From assembly GCF_019396345.1 (NCBI RefSeq), contig NZ_JAHKRM010000008.1:248001-312000 (forward strand): DNA of 64,000 nucleotides, read 5' to 3'. The DNA is from Nonomuraea guangzhouensis. Its GTDB lineage: Bacteria > Actinomycetota > Actinomycetes > Streptosporangiales > Streptosporangiaceae. Positions 58,124 to 64,000 of this stretch are shown here, one piece after another. The stretch's first letter is position 1, and each line of letters begins with the position of its first letter. Both the position numbers and the translations under genes were made by a program. The notes beneath the pieces were generated by a model. It was given only the letters and a program-made list of their open reading frames with translations, was not told where the DNA came from and made no database searches.

Positions 58124-58547
58124 TCCAGCACCGCCTACGCTGAGCTCGCCCAGTTGCTGTCGTGAGCTCCCGGTGACGTCGAGCCCGCCCTCACGCCCTC
58201 CCGTCCGTCGCCCTGGTCTGCCCCCACTCCTACCAGGTGCTGCGTCGGGCCGAACGCCCTGAGCACCCGTCCTGGTGGTCCTGCCCCTACCGCCGGAGCC
58301 GTGCCCTCGCCGCCGGCAACGCCTTGCCCACCCCGAGAAGATCGCTCCTCGGCACCTGCTGCGGCGAGCCGCCCACGATCAACGTCGGCAAGGGCGAACT
58401 GGTCGCGCGACGACGCTGAAGACCGGTTGACTCGGGGGCCGTTCGGCGTCGAGGAAGAACAGGTCCACCGCGCTGTCCGGCAGGCCCGCGAGCACGGGGC
58501 CGCCGTCAGCGACGCGAAACCCCAGTGCCTCACCCGCCGTCTCGGCG
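58124..58547 (-). pseudogene. decayed methyltransferase fragment in a 424-base gap
   Basis: On the minus strand, 58547 down to about 58430 reads AETAGEALGFRVADGGPVLA then LPDSAVDLFFLDAERPP, closely resembling motif II-IV of catechol/caffeoyl-CoA-type O-methyltransferases (VDLVFLDAER), after which the frame stops. No start or rest of the gene is present. On the plus strand a 60-codon frame at 58237-58419 has GC-rich third positions but no recognisable similarity. I regard the gap as decayed coding DNA. Confidence 0.5.
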
Positions 58548-59321
58548 CTAGCCGAGGTGGTGGCGGGACTGGAGGAATGCCGCAGTGGCGGCGTCAGCGG
58601 GCAGGAAGGCCTCCAGCTTGAGCTCGGCCAGCGTGACGTCCACCGCGGTGGCGAACGAGGTGAGCGTGGTCAGCAACCGCAGCTCGGCATCCCCGGTACG
58701 CAACCGCAGCGGCACCGCGAACCCCAGATGATCGCTCCCCGGCACCGCCTCGGGCACGTAGGACTCCAGCTCGGCGATGAACGCGTCCAGCCGCGGATCC
58801 CGGCTGCGGAGGAAGTCGGCCCGCAGGCTCTCGGTGATGTGCCGGCCCCAGTCCGCGAGGTTGACGACCCGGGGGCCCATGCCCTTGGGGTGCAGGGCGA
58901 GCCGCAACACGTTGATCGGCGGCTCGAGCAGCTCGGCCGCGGCCCCCTCGGTGAGCACGTCGAAGGCCGCGTTGGCCGCCACCAGCTCGCCGTAGGGCCG
59001 CACCACGACCGCCGGGTAGGGGAGGTGGCCGTCGAGGATGCTCTCCAGAGCCTGGCGTACCGGGCGCAGCATGGCGTCGTCCAGACCTGACTCGGGGAAC
59101 AGGGGAGCGTACCCGGCCGCCAGCAGCAGGCCGTTGCGTTCGCGGAGCGACAGCTCGAGCGACTCGGCCAGGCGTACGACGATGGCCCGCCCGGGGCGGG
59201 ATCGGCCGCGCTCCATGAAGCTCAGATGGCGTTGGGTGGTGCCGGCCCGGTTGGCGAGCTCCAGCTGGCTCACCCGCCGGTTGCTACGCCACCGCCGTAG
59301 CTCGCTCGCGAATCGTTCCAC
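58548..59321 (-). CDS. XRE-family regulator with MmyB-like ligand domain
   Basis: 257 residues from GTG 59321, GGGAGGC upstream. The XRE helix-turn-helix is RRVSQLELANRAGTTQRHLSFMERGRSRPGRAIVVRLAESLELSLRERNGLLLAAGYAP. The C-terminal part (PYPAVVVRPYGELVAANAAFDVLTEGAA, VNLADWGRHITESLRADF) is the MmyB-like PAS-type domain found in actinobacterial regulators of linked oxidoreductases or methyltransferases. The adjacent decayed methyltransferase may have been its target. Confidence 0.9.
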   Translation of the reverse strand: MERFASELRRWRSNRRVSQLELANRAGTTQRHLSFMERGRSRPGRAIVVRLAESLELSLRERNGLLLAAGYAPLFPESGLDDAMLRPVRQALESILDGHLPYPAVVVRPYGELVAANAAFDVLTEGAAAELLEPPINVLRLALHPKGMGPRVVNLADWGRHITESLRADFLRSRDPRLDAFIAELESYVPEAVPGSDHLGFAVPLRLRTGDAELRLLTTLTSFATAVDVTLAELKLEAFLPADAATAAFLQSRHHLG

Positions 59322-59414
59322 GCCTCCCTTTCTAGCCCACGCGTGTTACGGAGCACGATTCCCCGCAGGGAATGACACGGGCTCACGAATGCCCCTGAGA
59401 CGGTCTCACCGTCT

Positions 59415-59512
59415 CGTAACGGCGCCTGACCACCTCCACCGGAGGAGCGTCCCCCTGGAGAGAGCCCAGCCCCGTGTGGCGGGTGGGGGTGCCCCATGCC
59501 GGCCGTAAAAGA
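59415..59512 (-). repeat. 98-bp dispersed repeat, copy B (inverted relative to copy A)
   Basis: The reverse complement aligns with 40814-40911 without gaps, about 85 percent identical by eye. It lies upstream of the XRE gene at the left edge of a 641-base non-coding stretch (59322-59962). Confidence 0.8.
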
Positions 59513-59573
59513 AAGGCCTCCCAGAGATCCGGCCCCAGAGATGGCCCGGCGCGGGAGATGACCTTGAGAGGCG

Positions 59574-59890
59574 CGGCACGCGAGAAGGCCTGGCACGCGC
59601 GGGGGATCGGTGAATGGGCCGGCACAGAAGACGGTGCGCCACACGAAGGCGCCCGCACATGGGGAGACCCGCCCAGGCCCCCACGCAAGAGGCACCAGAC
59701 GCTCGGCACGCGAGAAGGCCTGGCACGCGCGGGGGACCGGTGAATGGGCCGGCACAGAAGACGGCGCGCCACACGAAGGCGCCCGCACACAGGGAGACCC
59801 GCCAGGGCCCCGTGCGAGAGGTGCGAGAACACTCGGCCCACGAGAACCCCCGCCACGCGAGGACAGACCCGCGTGCGCGGAGATCCGCCG
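59574..59890. repeat. 130-bp direct tandem repeat, two copies and a truncated third
   Basis: CGGCACGCGAGAAGGCCTGG begins at 59574 and again at 59704; the first 100 bases of the two copies differ at only a few positions. A degenerate third copy begins CGGCCCACGAGAA at 59834, keeping the 130-base period, and is replaced after about 57 bases by the 14-bp array. No protein-like frame is convincing. Confidence 0.85.
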
Positions 59891-59968
59891 GATCAGGACA
59901 CCGCGATCAGGACACCGCGATCAGGACACCGCGATCAGGACACCGCGATCAGGACACCGCGATCAAGA
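59891..59968. repeat. 14-bp tandem array GATCAGGACACCGC
   Basis: Five perfect copies occupy 59891-59960 and a sixth begins GATCAAGAC at 59961. The TGA stop of the mini-LuxR gene (59963-59965) lies in that partial copy, so array changes could alter the end of the protein or its mRNA. Confidence 0.92.
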
Positions 59969-60190
59969 CGGGGGACGCGACTGCCAGAGGCCGATCGCGG
60001 TGACGCGCGAGTCGACGCCGAGTTTGGCGTAGATGCGGTTGACATGGTTCTTGACCGTCTTCTCGCTGAGGAACAGCCGCTGCGCGATCTGCCCATTCGA
60101 CTGCCCGGTCGCGATCAGATCCATGACCTCGGTTTCGCGCTTGCTCAAGGACGTGAACACGCTATCGAACGCTGCGTCTTCGACTCTCAT
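59963..60190 (-). CDS. stand-alone LuxR/GerE helix-turn-helix protein
   Basis: 75 residues: VFTSLSKRETEVMDLIATGQSNGQIAQRLFLSEKTVKNHVNRIYAKLGVDSRVTAIGLW is a complete GerE DNA-binding domain with no receiver or sensor domain. Such mini-LuxR proteins resemble the DNA-binding tail of NarL regulators and may act unliganded or by interaction. GCGAG-CATAA-CTCGC at 60262-60276 upstream is a possible operator. Its stop lies in the 14-bp array. Confidence 0.87.
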   Translation of the reverse strand: MRVEDAAFDSVFTSLSKRETEVMDLIATGQSNGQIAQRLFLSEKTVKNHVNRIYAKLGVDSRVTAIGLWQSRPPS

Positions 60191-60316
60191 CCGGCCTCCG
60201 GGGGCGCGCGCAGACGGTCAGATCGCCGAGGCCCCCGCGCATCCGGCGTAAGCGGTAGACAGCGAGCATAACTCGCATTGTCATGTTTTGGGGACGTTGT
60301 CGTAGAAAACGACAAA

Positions 60317-60340
60317 CGGCCGGTCCCGAAGGACCGGCCG
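60317..60340 (-). terminator. intrinsic terminator of tRNA-His
   Basis: CGGCCGGTCC and GGACCGGCCG form a perfect ten-base stem with a TTCG tetraloop on the minus strand, followed by TTTGTCGTTTTC. A second small hairpin, TTGTCGT/ACGACAA, occurs at 60297-60315. Confidence 0.88.
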
Positions 60341-60346
60341 CGTGCA

Positions 60347-60423
60347 TGGGGTGAGTGAAGGGACTTGAACCCTCGACATCCAGGACCACAACCTGGCGCT
60401 CTACCAGCTGAGCTACACCCACC
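60347..60423 (-). tRNA. tRNA-His (anticodon GTG), CCA encoded
   Basis: Minus-strand cloverleaf: acceptor GTGGGTG/CACTCAC with one G-T pair, D arm GCTCAGCTGGTAGAGC, anticodon arm CCAGG-TTGTGGT-CCTGG with anticodon GTG, T arm GAGGG-TTCAAGT-CCCTT. A G lies at -1 opposite C73, the His identity element, and CCA follows C73 in the DNA (60349-60347). It stands 65 bases after the orn gene, the same order as in other actinomycetes. Confidence 0.97.
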
Positions 60424-60488
60424 ATGAACCGCCGACGTGGCGGCACAGGAAAAGTGTAGCGGTCTTCGGGAGTCTTTACGCCACCCAA

Positions 60489-61082
60489 TTAGCCCGTGAC
60501 ACGCTCGGCCACCGCTCTGGCGGTGGCCGAGTCGGGGCCCGGCTGGCCGACGAAGATGGCCGCCCGGTAGTAGCGGAGCTCCCTGATGCTCTCCGTGATG
60601 TCGGCCAGCGCGCGGTGTCCGCCCTGCTTCTCCGGGGCCGCGAAGTAGACCCGGGGGTACCAGCGGCGGACCAGCTCCTTGATCGACGACACGTCGATCA
60701 TCCGGTAGTGCAGATAGCCGTCGACCACGGGCATGTCGCGCGAGATGAACGTGCGGTCGGTGCCGATGGAGTTGCCGCAGAGCGGCGCCTTCTTCGGCTC
60801 GGGGATGTGGCGGCGGATGTAGTCGAGCACGAGCGACTCCGCCTCCGCCAGCGTCACCCCGCCCGCCATCTCGGGCAGCAGGCCCGAGGCGGTGTGCATC
60901 TCGCGGACCACCTGCGACATCTGCTCCAGCGACTCGGGCGGCGGTTTGATGACCACGTCGACGCCCTCGTCCAGCTGATTGAGCTCGCTGTCGGTGATGA
61001 TGCACGCCACCTCGACGAGCGCATCGCGACTCAGGTCGAGCCCGGTCATCTCGCAGTCGATCCAGACCAGCAAGTCACTCAT
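60489..61082 (-). CDS. orn: oligoribonuclease
   Basis: 197 residues. DEDDh exonuclease motifs: LLVWIDCEMTGLD (Asp, Glu), NSIGTDRTFISRDMP (Asp), RYYRAAIF end, and HRALADITESIREL (His, Asp of ExoIII). It degrades 2-5-base RNA remnants and pGpG. Length and motifs match Orn closely, and the neighbouring tRNA-His supports orthology. Cytoplasmic, essential in many actinobacteria. Confidence 0.97.
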   Translation of the reverse strand: MSDLLVWIDCEMTGLDLSRDALVEVACIITDSELNQLDEGVDVVIKPPPESLEQMSQVVREMHTASGLLPEMAGGVTLAEAESLVLDYIRRHIPEPKKAPLCGNSIGTDRTFISRDMPVVDGYLHYRMIDVSSIKELVRRWYPRVYFAAPEKQGGHRALADITESIRELRYYRAAIFVGQPGPDSATARAVAERVTG

Positions 61083-61152
61083 TCGATCTCCTCGCCCAAG
61101 CGGCTCGGAGTCATCCGCCCGCCTGAATACCCCATCAGCCTAGTGCCACCGG

Positions 61153-62268
61153 TTATGCGGGCTTGAGCGAGCTGAGAACCTGATTGACCACGTCGGTGCC
61201 CAGATTGTCCGGAACTGACGTGTATAGGAGGGCTGGAGGCTGGCCCTGGCCGCGATCCATCAGCACGATCGCGCCGTTTTCCTTGTTCCACTTGTAACCT
61301 TTGGCCTTCGACTCCTTCGAGAAGTCGAGCTGGAACTGGAGGACCCAGGCGTCCTTGTCGCCGATCTTGAGCGCCTTGTCCTGGATGATCTTGTTGGTGT
61401 GCGTGATCGGGTAGTACGAGGCGAAGTCCACGAACACCGACTTGGCCGTGTTGCTCAGCCCGTCCGTCCCCGTGTAGGGGAAGAGCGGGTTGAGCAGGCC
61501 GGTGAAGACGTTGCCGCGCCAGGTGTCCTTGCCGTTGTACTTCTCCTGCGAGATCGCCTCCACGCCGCTCGACCAGGCCTGGTGGCGCGGGTCGGTGTCG
61601 TTGATGGCGCTGGACTCGGGCACCTTCCAGCCTTCGGGCACCTGGTACGACAGGCCCGCCTGCGGGTCGGAGACACGGCCGTCCTGCGGCTGTGGCAGCT
61701 CTGCCGGGGCCTGCGACGGCGGCTGGGTGGTCGGGCCCTGCTCCGGCGACTGCTCCGTCTCAGTGGGCGTCGGGGACTCGGCGAGGGTGCCGTCGGTGTT
61801 GCGGTTCACGAAGAAGATCCCGGCCACCACGATCAGGCCGACCACCACGAGCGCCGCCAGCCCGCCGAACACCCACGGCAACGGGTTGCTCTCCTTCGGC
61901 GGCGGACCGTAACCGGGCCCGGGCAGCGGGGTGTCACCCCATCGGTTCTGGCCGGGCGCGCTGTAGGAGGGCTGGCCGAACGCCGACTGCTCCTGGGTGG
62001 GCTGCGCGTACGACGGCTGGCTCTGGGCGGGTTGCCCGTACGCGGACTGCCCATATGTCGGCTGGCCGAACTGCTGCGTGGGGTTCGCCGGTGTGGCGGA
62101 CCAGTCGGGACTCGACTGCTGCTGCGGTCCGGAAGGCGGTTGCTGTTGCGCTGGCGTCCCCTGCTCCAGCGGGTGGGTGGCGTCCGTCCACTGGCCGCCG
62201 TCCCACCAACGGAGTTGGGGCGATCCGTACGGGTCGGGGTACCAGCCCGCGGGGGTCTGCGTGGTCAT
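61153..62268 (-). CDS. DUF2510 membrane-anchored protein with Gln/Pro-rich linker
   Basis: 371 residues from ATG 62268. N-terminal DUF2510 (AGWYPDPYGSPQLRWWDGGQWTDATHP), then a Gln/Pro/Tyr-rich segment (FGQPTYGQSAYGQPAQ) to about residue 105, a membrane helix (PWVFGGLAALVVVGLIVVAGIFFV), a Pro/Thr-rich linker and an exported domain with LSYQVPEGWKVPE and PALLYTSVPDNLG. DUF2510 is a short surface-type domain common in actinobacterial membrane proteins. Function unknown; it resembles the next gene in topology. Confidence 0.82.
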   Translation of the reverse strand: MTTQTPAGWYPDPYGSPQLRWWDGGQWTDATHPLEQGTPAQQQPPSGPQQQSSPDWSATPANPTQQFGQPTYGQSAYGQPAQSQPSYAQPTQEQSAFGQPSYSAPGQNRWGDTPLPGPGYGPPPKESNPLPWVFGGLAALVVVGLIVVAGIFFVNRNTDGTLAESPTPTETEQSPEQGPTTQPPSQAPAELPQPQDGRVSDPQAGLSYQVPEGWKVPESSAINDTDPRHQAWSSGVEAISQEKYNGKDTWRGNVFTGLLNPLFPYTGTDGLSNTAKSVFVDFASYYPITHTNKIIQDKALKIGDKDAWVLQFQLDFSKESKAKGYKWNKENGAIVLMDRGQGQPPALLYTSVPDNLGTDVVNQVLSSLKPA

Positions 62269-62317
62269 ATTCGTCAGCGTAGTAACAACAGCTTTGATAT
62301 GCATTGCTGGCTCGGCT

Positions 62318-63664
62318 TCAGCACTTGTACGTGAAGCTCGCCTTGTCGGTCTTGAGAGGGCCGGGAGACAGCACCCGCAGGGTTGCCGTGGCCTTGACGG
62401 TGCTCTTGCCCTTGAGCGTCCATCGGAGCGGCACGCTGTAGGCGGTCTGGTCGGAGGTCGTGCGGAGTGTCTGCTTGACGACCTCCTTGTCCAGGTTCTT
62501 GCGCCACTCGTAGGTGATCTCGCCGGCCTCACCGTTCGTGACGATCTTGCCTGTGACGACGACGGCGCTGTTGCAGCCCTGGGTCTTCTTCGGCGCGACG
62601 ACGTCGATCGACGTGATCGCCAGGTCCGGGGCGGCGCCCAGCTTGAGCCAGGCGATGATCGCCCCGCCCATGATGATCGCGAACACCGTCGCCGCGAGGA
62701 TGGTCCGCCACCGCCTCGCCCGCGCCGCCCTGGCCGGTCTGCCGCCGCCGTGCTGGACCGTTCCGACCTGGTCCCGGCCCTCCCGCCAGATCCGTTCGGC
62801 CGTGGTGCCGGCCTGCGGCGACTGCGTGCTCACTCCCGGCCCGAAGTGCACCTGCGCCTGATGAGGGCTGGGGACGGCGAGCAACGTGACGATGTCACCC
62901 TCGTCGAGCGGCGGCTGCGTCTCCACGGGCGGATGCGCGAACGCCGACCTGCCCCGGGCCGCCTGCGCCAGCCGGTCGTGCCTGATCGCCCCGCCCGGCA
63001 GTGCCGCGGGCTCGGAGAGCACGACGGACTTGGCGGCGCCCAGGCCGTGCGTGCTCACGATGACCGCGGCCCGCTCGAAGAGGGCCGCCGCCCGCGGGGC
63101 GCTCCGCAGGACCGAGGCGGCCAGCGCCCGCGCCAGCGACGCCCACGCCGCCGCGTCCCGCTCCGGCGGGGAGACCTGCCCGCGGATGGCGTCGGACAGG
63201 CCGCGTTCCGACAGCAGCGCCGCGCCTTCGGCGGTGATGACCACGGTGCCGGGATGCACCGAACCGTGGGTGACCCCGGCCGCGTGCAGCGCGAGGAGGG
63301 TCTGCGCCGTCTCCGTCAGTACGGCCGCCGCGCCGCCCGCGTCGATCGGCCCGGCGGCCAGCAGGTCCGACAGCGTCGGGCTGACGGCCTGCGCGGTGAG
63401 CAGCCAGACCTGATCGCCCGCCGCCACGACGTCGGCCACGGGGATCAGCCCGGTCAGCCCGCCCAGGACGAGCCGCTGGTCCGTCAGCACCGTCGCCACG
63501 ACGCGCTCACGCACACCGGGCAGCCCGATGATCTTCGGGTCGAACAGCAGGGCTCCGGCCCTGCGCCCGTCAGGTGAGATCGCGTCGATCCAGTTGCCCA
63601 GCTCGGTGATCCAGGTGTTCTCGGTGAGCCGGAAGCCGGCGATACCGTGTCTCGGGTTTTCCAT
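62318..63664 (-). CDS. membrane pseudokinase (protein kinase-like, catalytic residues lost)
   Basis: 448 residues from ATG 63664. Residues about 60-210 follow a protein kinase-like N/C lobe: hinge-like VWLLTAQAVSPTLSDLLA, then LALHAAGVTHGSVHPGTVVITAEGAALLSERGL where the HRDLKPxN motif is reduced to HGSVHPGTV (no catalytic Asp) and the DFG motif is absent. A membrane helix (RTILAATVFAIIMGGAIIAWL, about 330-350) separates it from an extracellular beta-type domain with a Cys near its start and one at its end (QGCNSAVVV and FTYKC, a likely disulfide). A signalling scaffold like the MviN-type pseudokinases is likely. Overlap with the DUF2510 gene context is by direction only, 49 bases. Confidence 0.75.
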   Translation of the reverse strand: MENPRHGIAGFRLTENTWITELGNWIDAISPDGRRAGALLFDPKIIGLPGVRERVVATVLTDQRLVLGGLTGLIPVADVVAAGDQVWLLTAQAVSPTLSDLLAAGPIDAGGAAAVLTETAQTLLALHAAGVTHGSVHPGTVVITAEGAALLSERGLSDAIRGQVSPPERDAAAWASLARALAASVLRSAPRAAALFERAAVIVSTHGLGAAKSVVLSEPAALPGGAIRHDRLAQAARGRSAFAHPPVETQPPLDEGDIVTLLAVPSPHQAQVHFGPGVSTQSPQAGTTAERIWREGRDQVGTVQHGGGRPARAARARRWRTILAATVFAIIMGGAIIAWLKLGAAPDLAITSIDVVAPKKTQGCNSAVVVTGKIVTNGEAGEITYEWRKNLDKEVVKQTLRTTSDQTAYSVPLRWTLKGKSTVKATATLRVLSPGPLKTDKASFTYKC

Positions 63665-63688
63665 CGCCGTATGCCCCCCGACGCCTTT

Positions 63689-64000
63689 CTAGCGCTTCCT
63701 CCGGTGTCGCCCCGCCATACGGCGCTTTACCGCAAGTGTGACGGGAAGCGCGCCGGACGTCACCAGTACGAGCCCCAGGAGCGCCCCGCCCTCCGGTGCC
63801 GGTGTGTACGCCGACCCGCTGTTCTCACCACCCTCGGGGGAGGGCCTCGGCGACTGGGAGCTGGGCTCCGGGCTGCTCAGGGTACGCGTCGGCCTGGCGG
63901 TCGGGGGCGCGGTCGTGGGCGGCTTCGTGGGCTGCTTCGCGGTGGACGTGGCCACCGCCGGTTGGTCGTCGACCTTGCTGGTGATCTCGGAGTCGGCCGG
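63689..64000 (-). CDS. C-terminal part of a Pro/Thr-rich wall or membrane protein, cut by the window
   Basis: The frame remains open to base 64000, so the start is outside. The visible 103 residues are a Pro/Ser/Thr-rich segment (KQPTKPPTTAPPTARPTRT, PEPSSQSPRPSP), then a hydrophobic helix (EGGALLGLVLVTSGALPVTLAV) and a basic tail KRRMAGRHRRKR. This is a stalk plus membrane anchor with positive-inside tail typical of surface proteins. Stop TAG at 63689. It runs in the same direction as the pseudokinase, 24 bases from it. Confidence 0.75.
   Translation of the reverse strand, partial: PADSEITSKVDDQPAVATSTAKQPTKPPTTAPPTARPTRTLSSPEPSSQSPRPSPEGGENSGSAYTPAPEGGALLGLVLVTSGALPVTLAVKRRMAGRHRRKR

Noticed and set aside
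58237..58419. 60-codon plus-strand gene in the LysR-XRE gap
   Set aside because: GC-rich third positions but no ribosome site and no recognisable similarity; kept only as a remark on the decayed region.
59891..59968. 14-bp direct repeats as a CRISPR array
   Set aside because: Units abut with no spacers and there are no cas genes; it is a simple tandem repeat.
59610..60032. Open frames of 130-170 codons through the 130-bp and 14-bp repeats
   Set aside because: Periodic, Arg/Pro/Gly-rich translations that simply follow the DNA repeats in several frames; no start signal or domain.

Overview
This is a high-GC actinobacterial chromosomal window, about 64 kb, with mostly GC-ending codons. Tat-type and lipoprotein signals, a WXG100-like cassette, Roadblock proteins, a probable F420-dependent oxidoreductase and an actinobacterial GlcNAc transporter suggest a filamentous actinomycete, most like the Streptosporangiaceae (Nonomuraea/Streptosporangium type). 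That placement is inference from gene content only. No transposase, integrase, phage gene, rRNA or CRISPR array is visible. The window is an ordinary chromosomal mosaic rich in small transcription regulators sitting beside their targets, many with readable palindromic operators.

Layout. 0-7 kb: a cut-off LysR gene, a Tat-exported mannonate dehydratase-like protein, a methyltransferase, a MarR-ABC exporter operon and an ankyrin protein. 7-14.8 kb: a glutamate-type uptake system (GluABCD order) read leftwards, an extra glutamate-binding-like lipoprotein translationally coupled to a CitB-type response regulator, and a divergent hybrid histidine kinase; together they look like a nutrient-sensing unit. 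14.8-16.8 kb: a coupled WXG100-like/YbaB cassette with a 24-bp tandem repeat. 17-24.6 kb: SDR/MarR pair, double-CDGSH protein, aldo/keto reductase, PadR/MFS pair with a textbook PadR operator, and a c-di-AMP riboswitch ahead of a secreted RlpA-like wall protein. 24.7-27 kb: a four-gene Roadblock/DUF4388 operon. 27-36 kb: HxlR/NmrA pair, DUF4032, DUF885, aldolase, saccharopine-dehydrogenase-like protein, TetR, a PfkB kinase with a repetitive Ser/Gly insertion and a class III aminotransferase. 36.4-40 kb: ngcEFG N-acetylglucosamine transporter under a 17-bp palindrome, then a pterin dehydratase.

40-49 kb: Cu/Zn SOD-like lipoprotein, M6 metalloprotease, LtrA, NTF2-like proteins with a MarR regulator, and an operon encoding a monooxygenase-like protein plus a large double-CDGSH/truncated-hemoglobin fusion, divergent from a TetR regulator with a composite operator; then a frameshifted secreted-protein gene and a pirin. 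49-57 kb: penicillin-recognising enzymes, a spermidine-synthase-like protein, hemolysin III behind a 24-bp perfect palindrome, HdeD-like protein, lysine 6-aminotransferase and an LLM oxidoreductase. 57-64 kb: LysR, a decayed methyltransferase fragment, an XRE/MmyB regulator, a 640-bp repeat-rich gap, a mini-LuxR, tRNA-His, orn, and two membrane-anchored proteins, one a pseudokinase.

Most unusual signals: the CDGSH-globin fusion operon; the SBP-response regulator-hybrid kinase set; a 98-bp dispersed repeat occurring twice in inverted orientation (40.8 and 59.4 kb); the Roadblock/DUF4388 operon without a GTPase; and the repeat-bearing kinase and WXG100-like genes.
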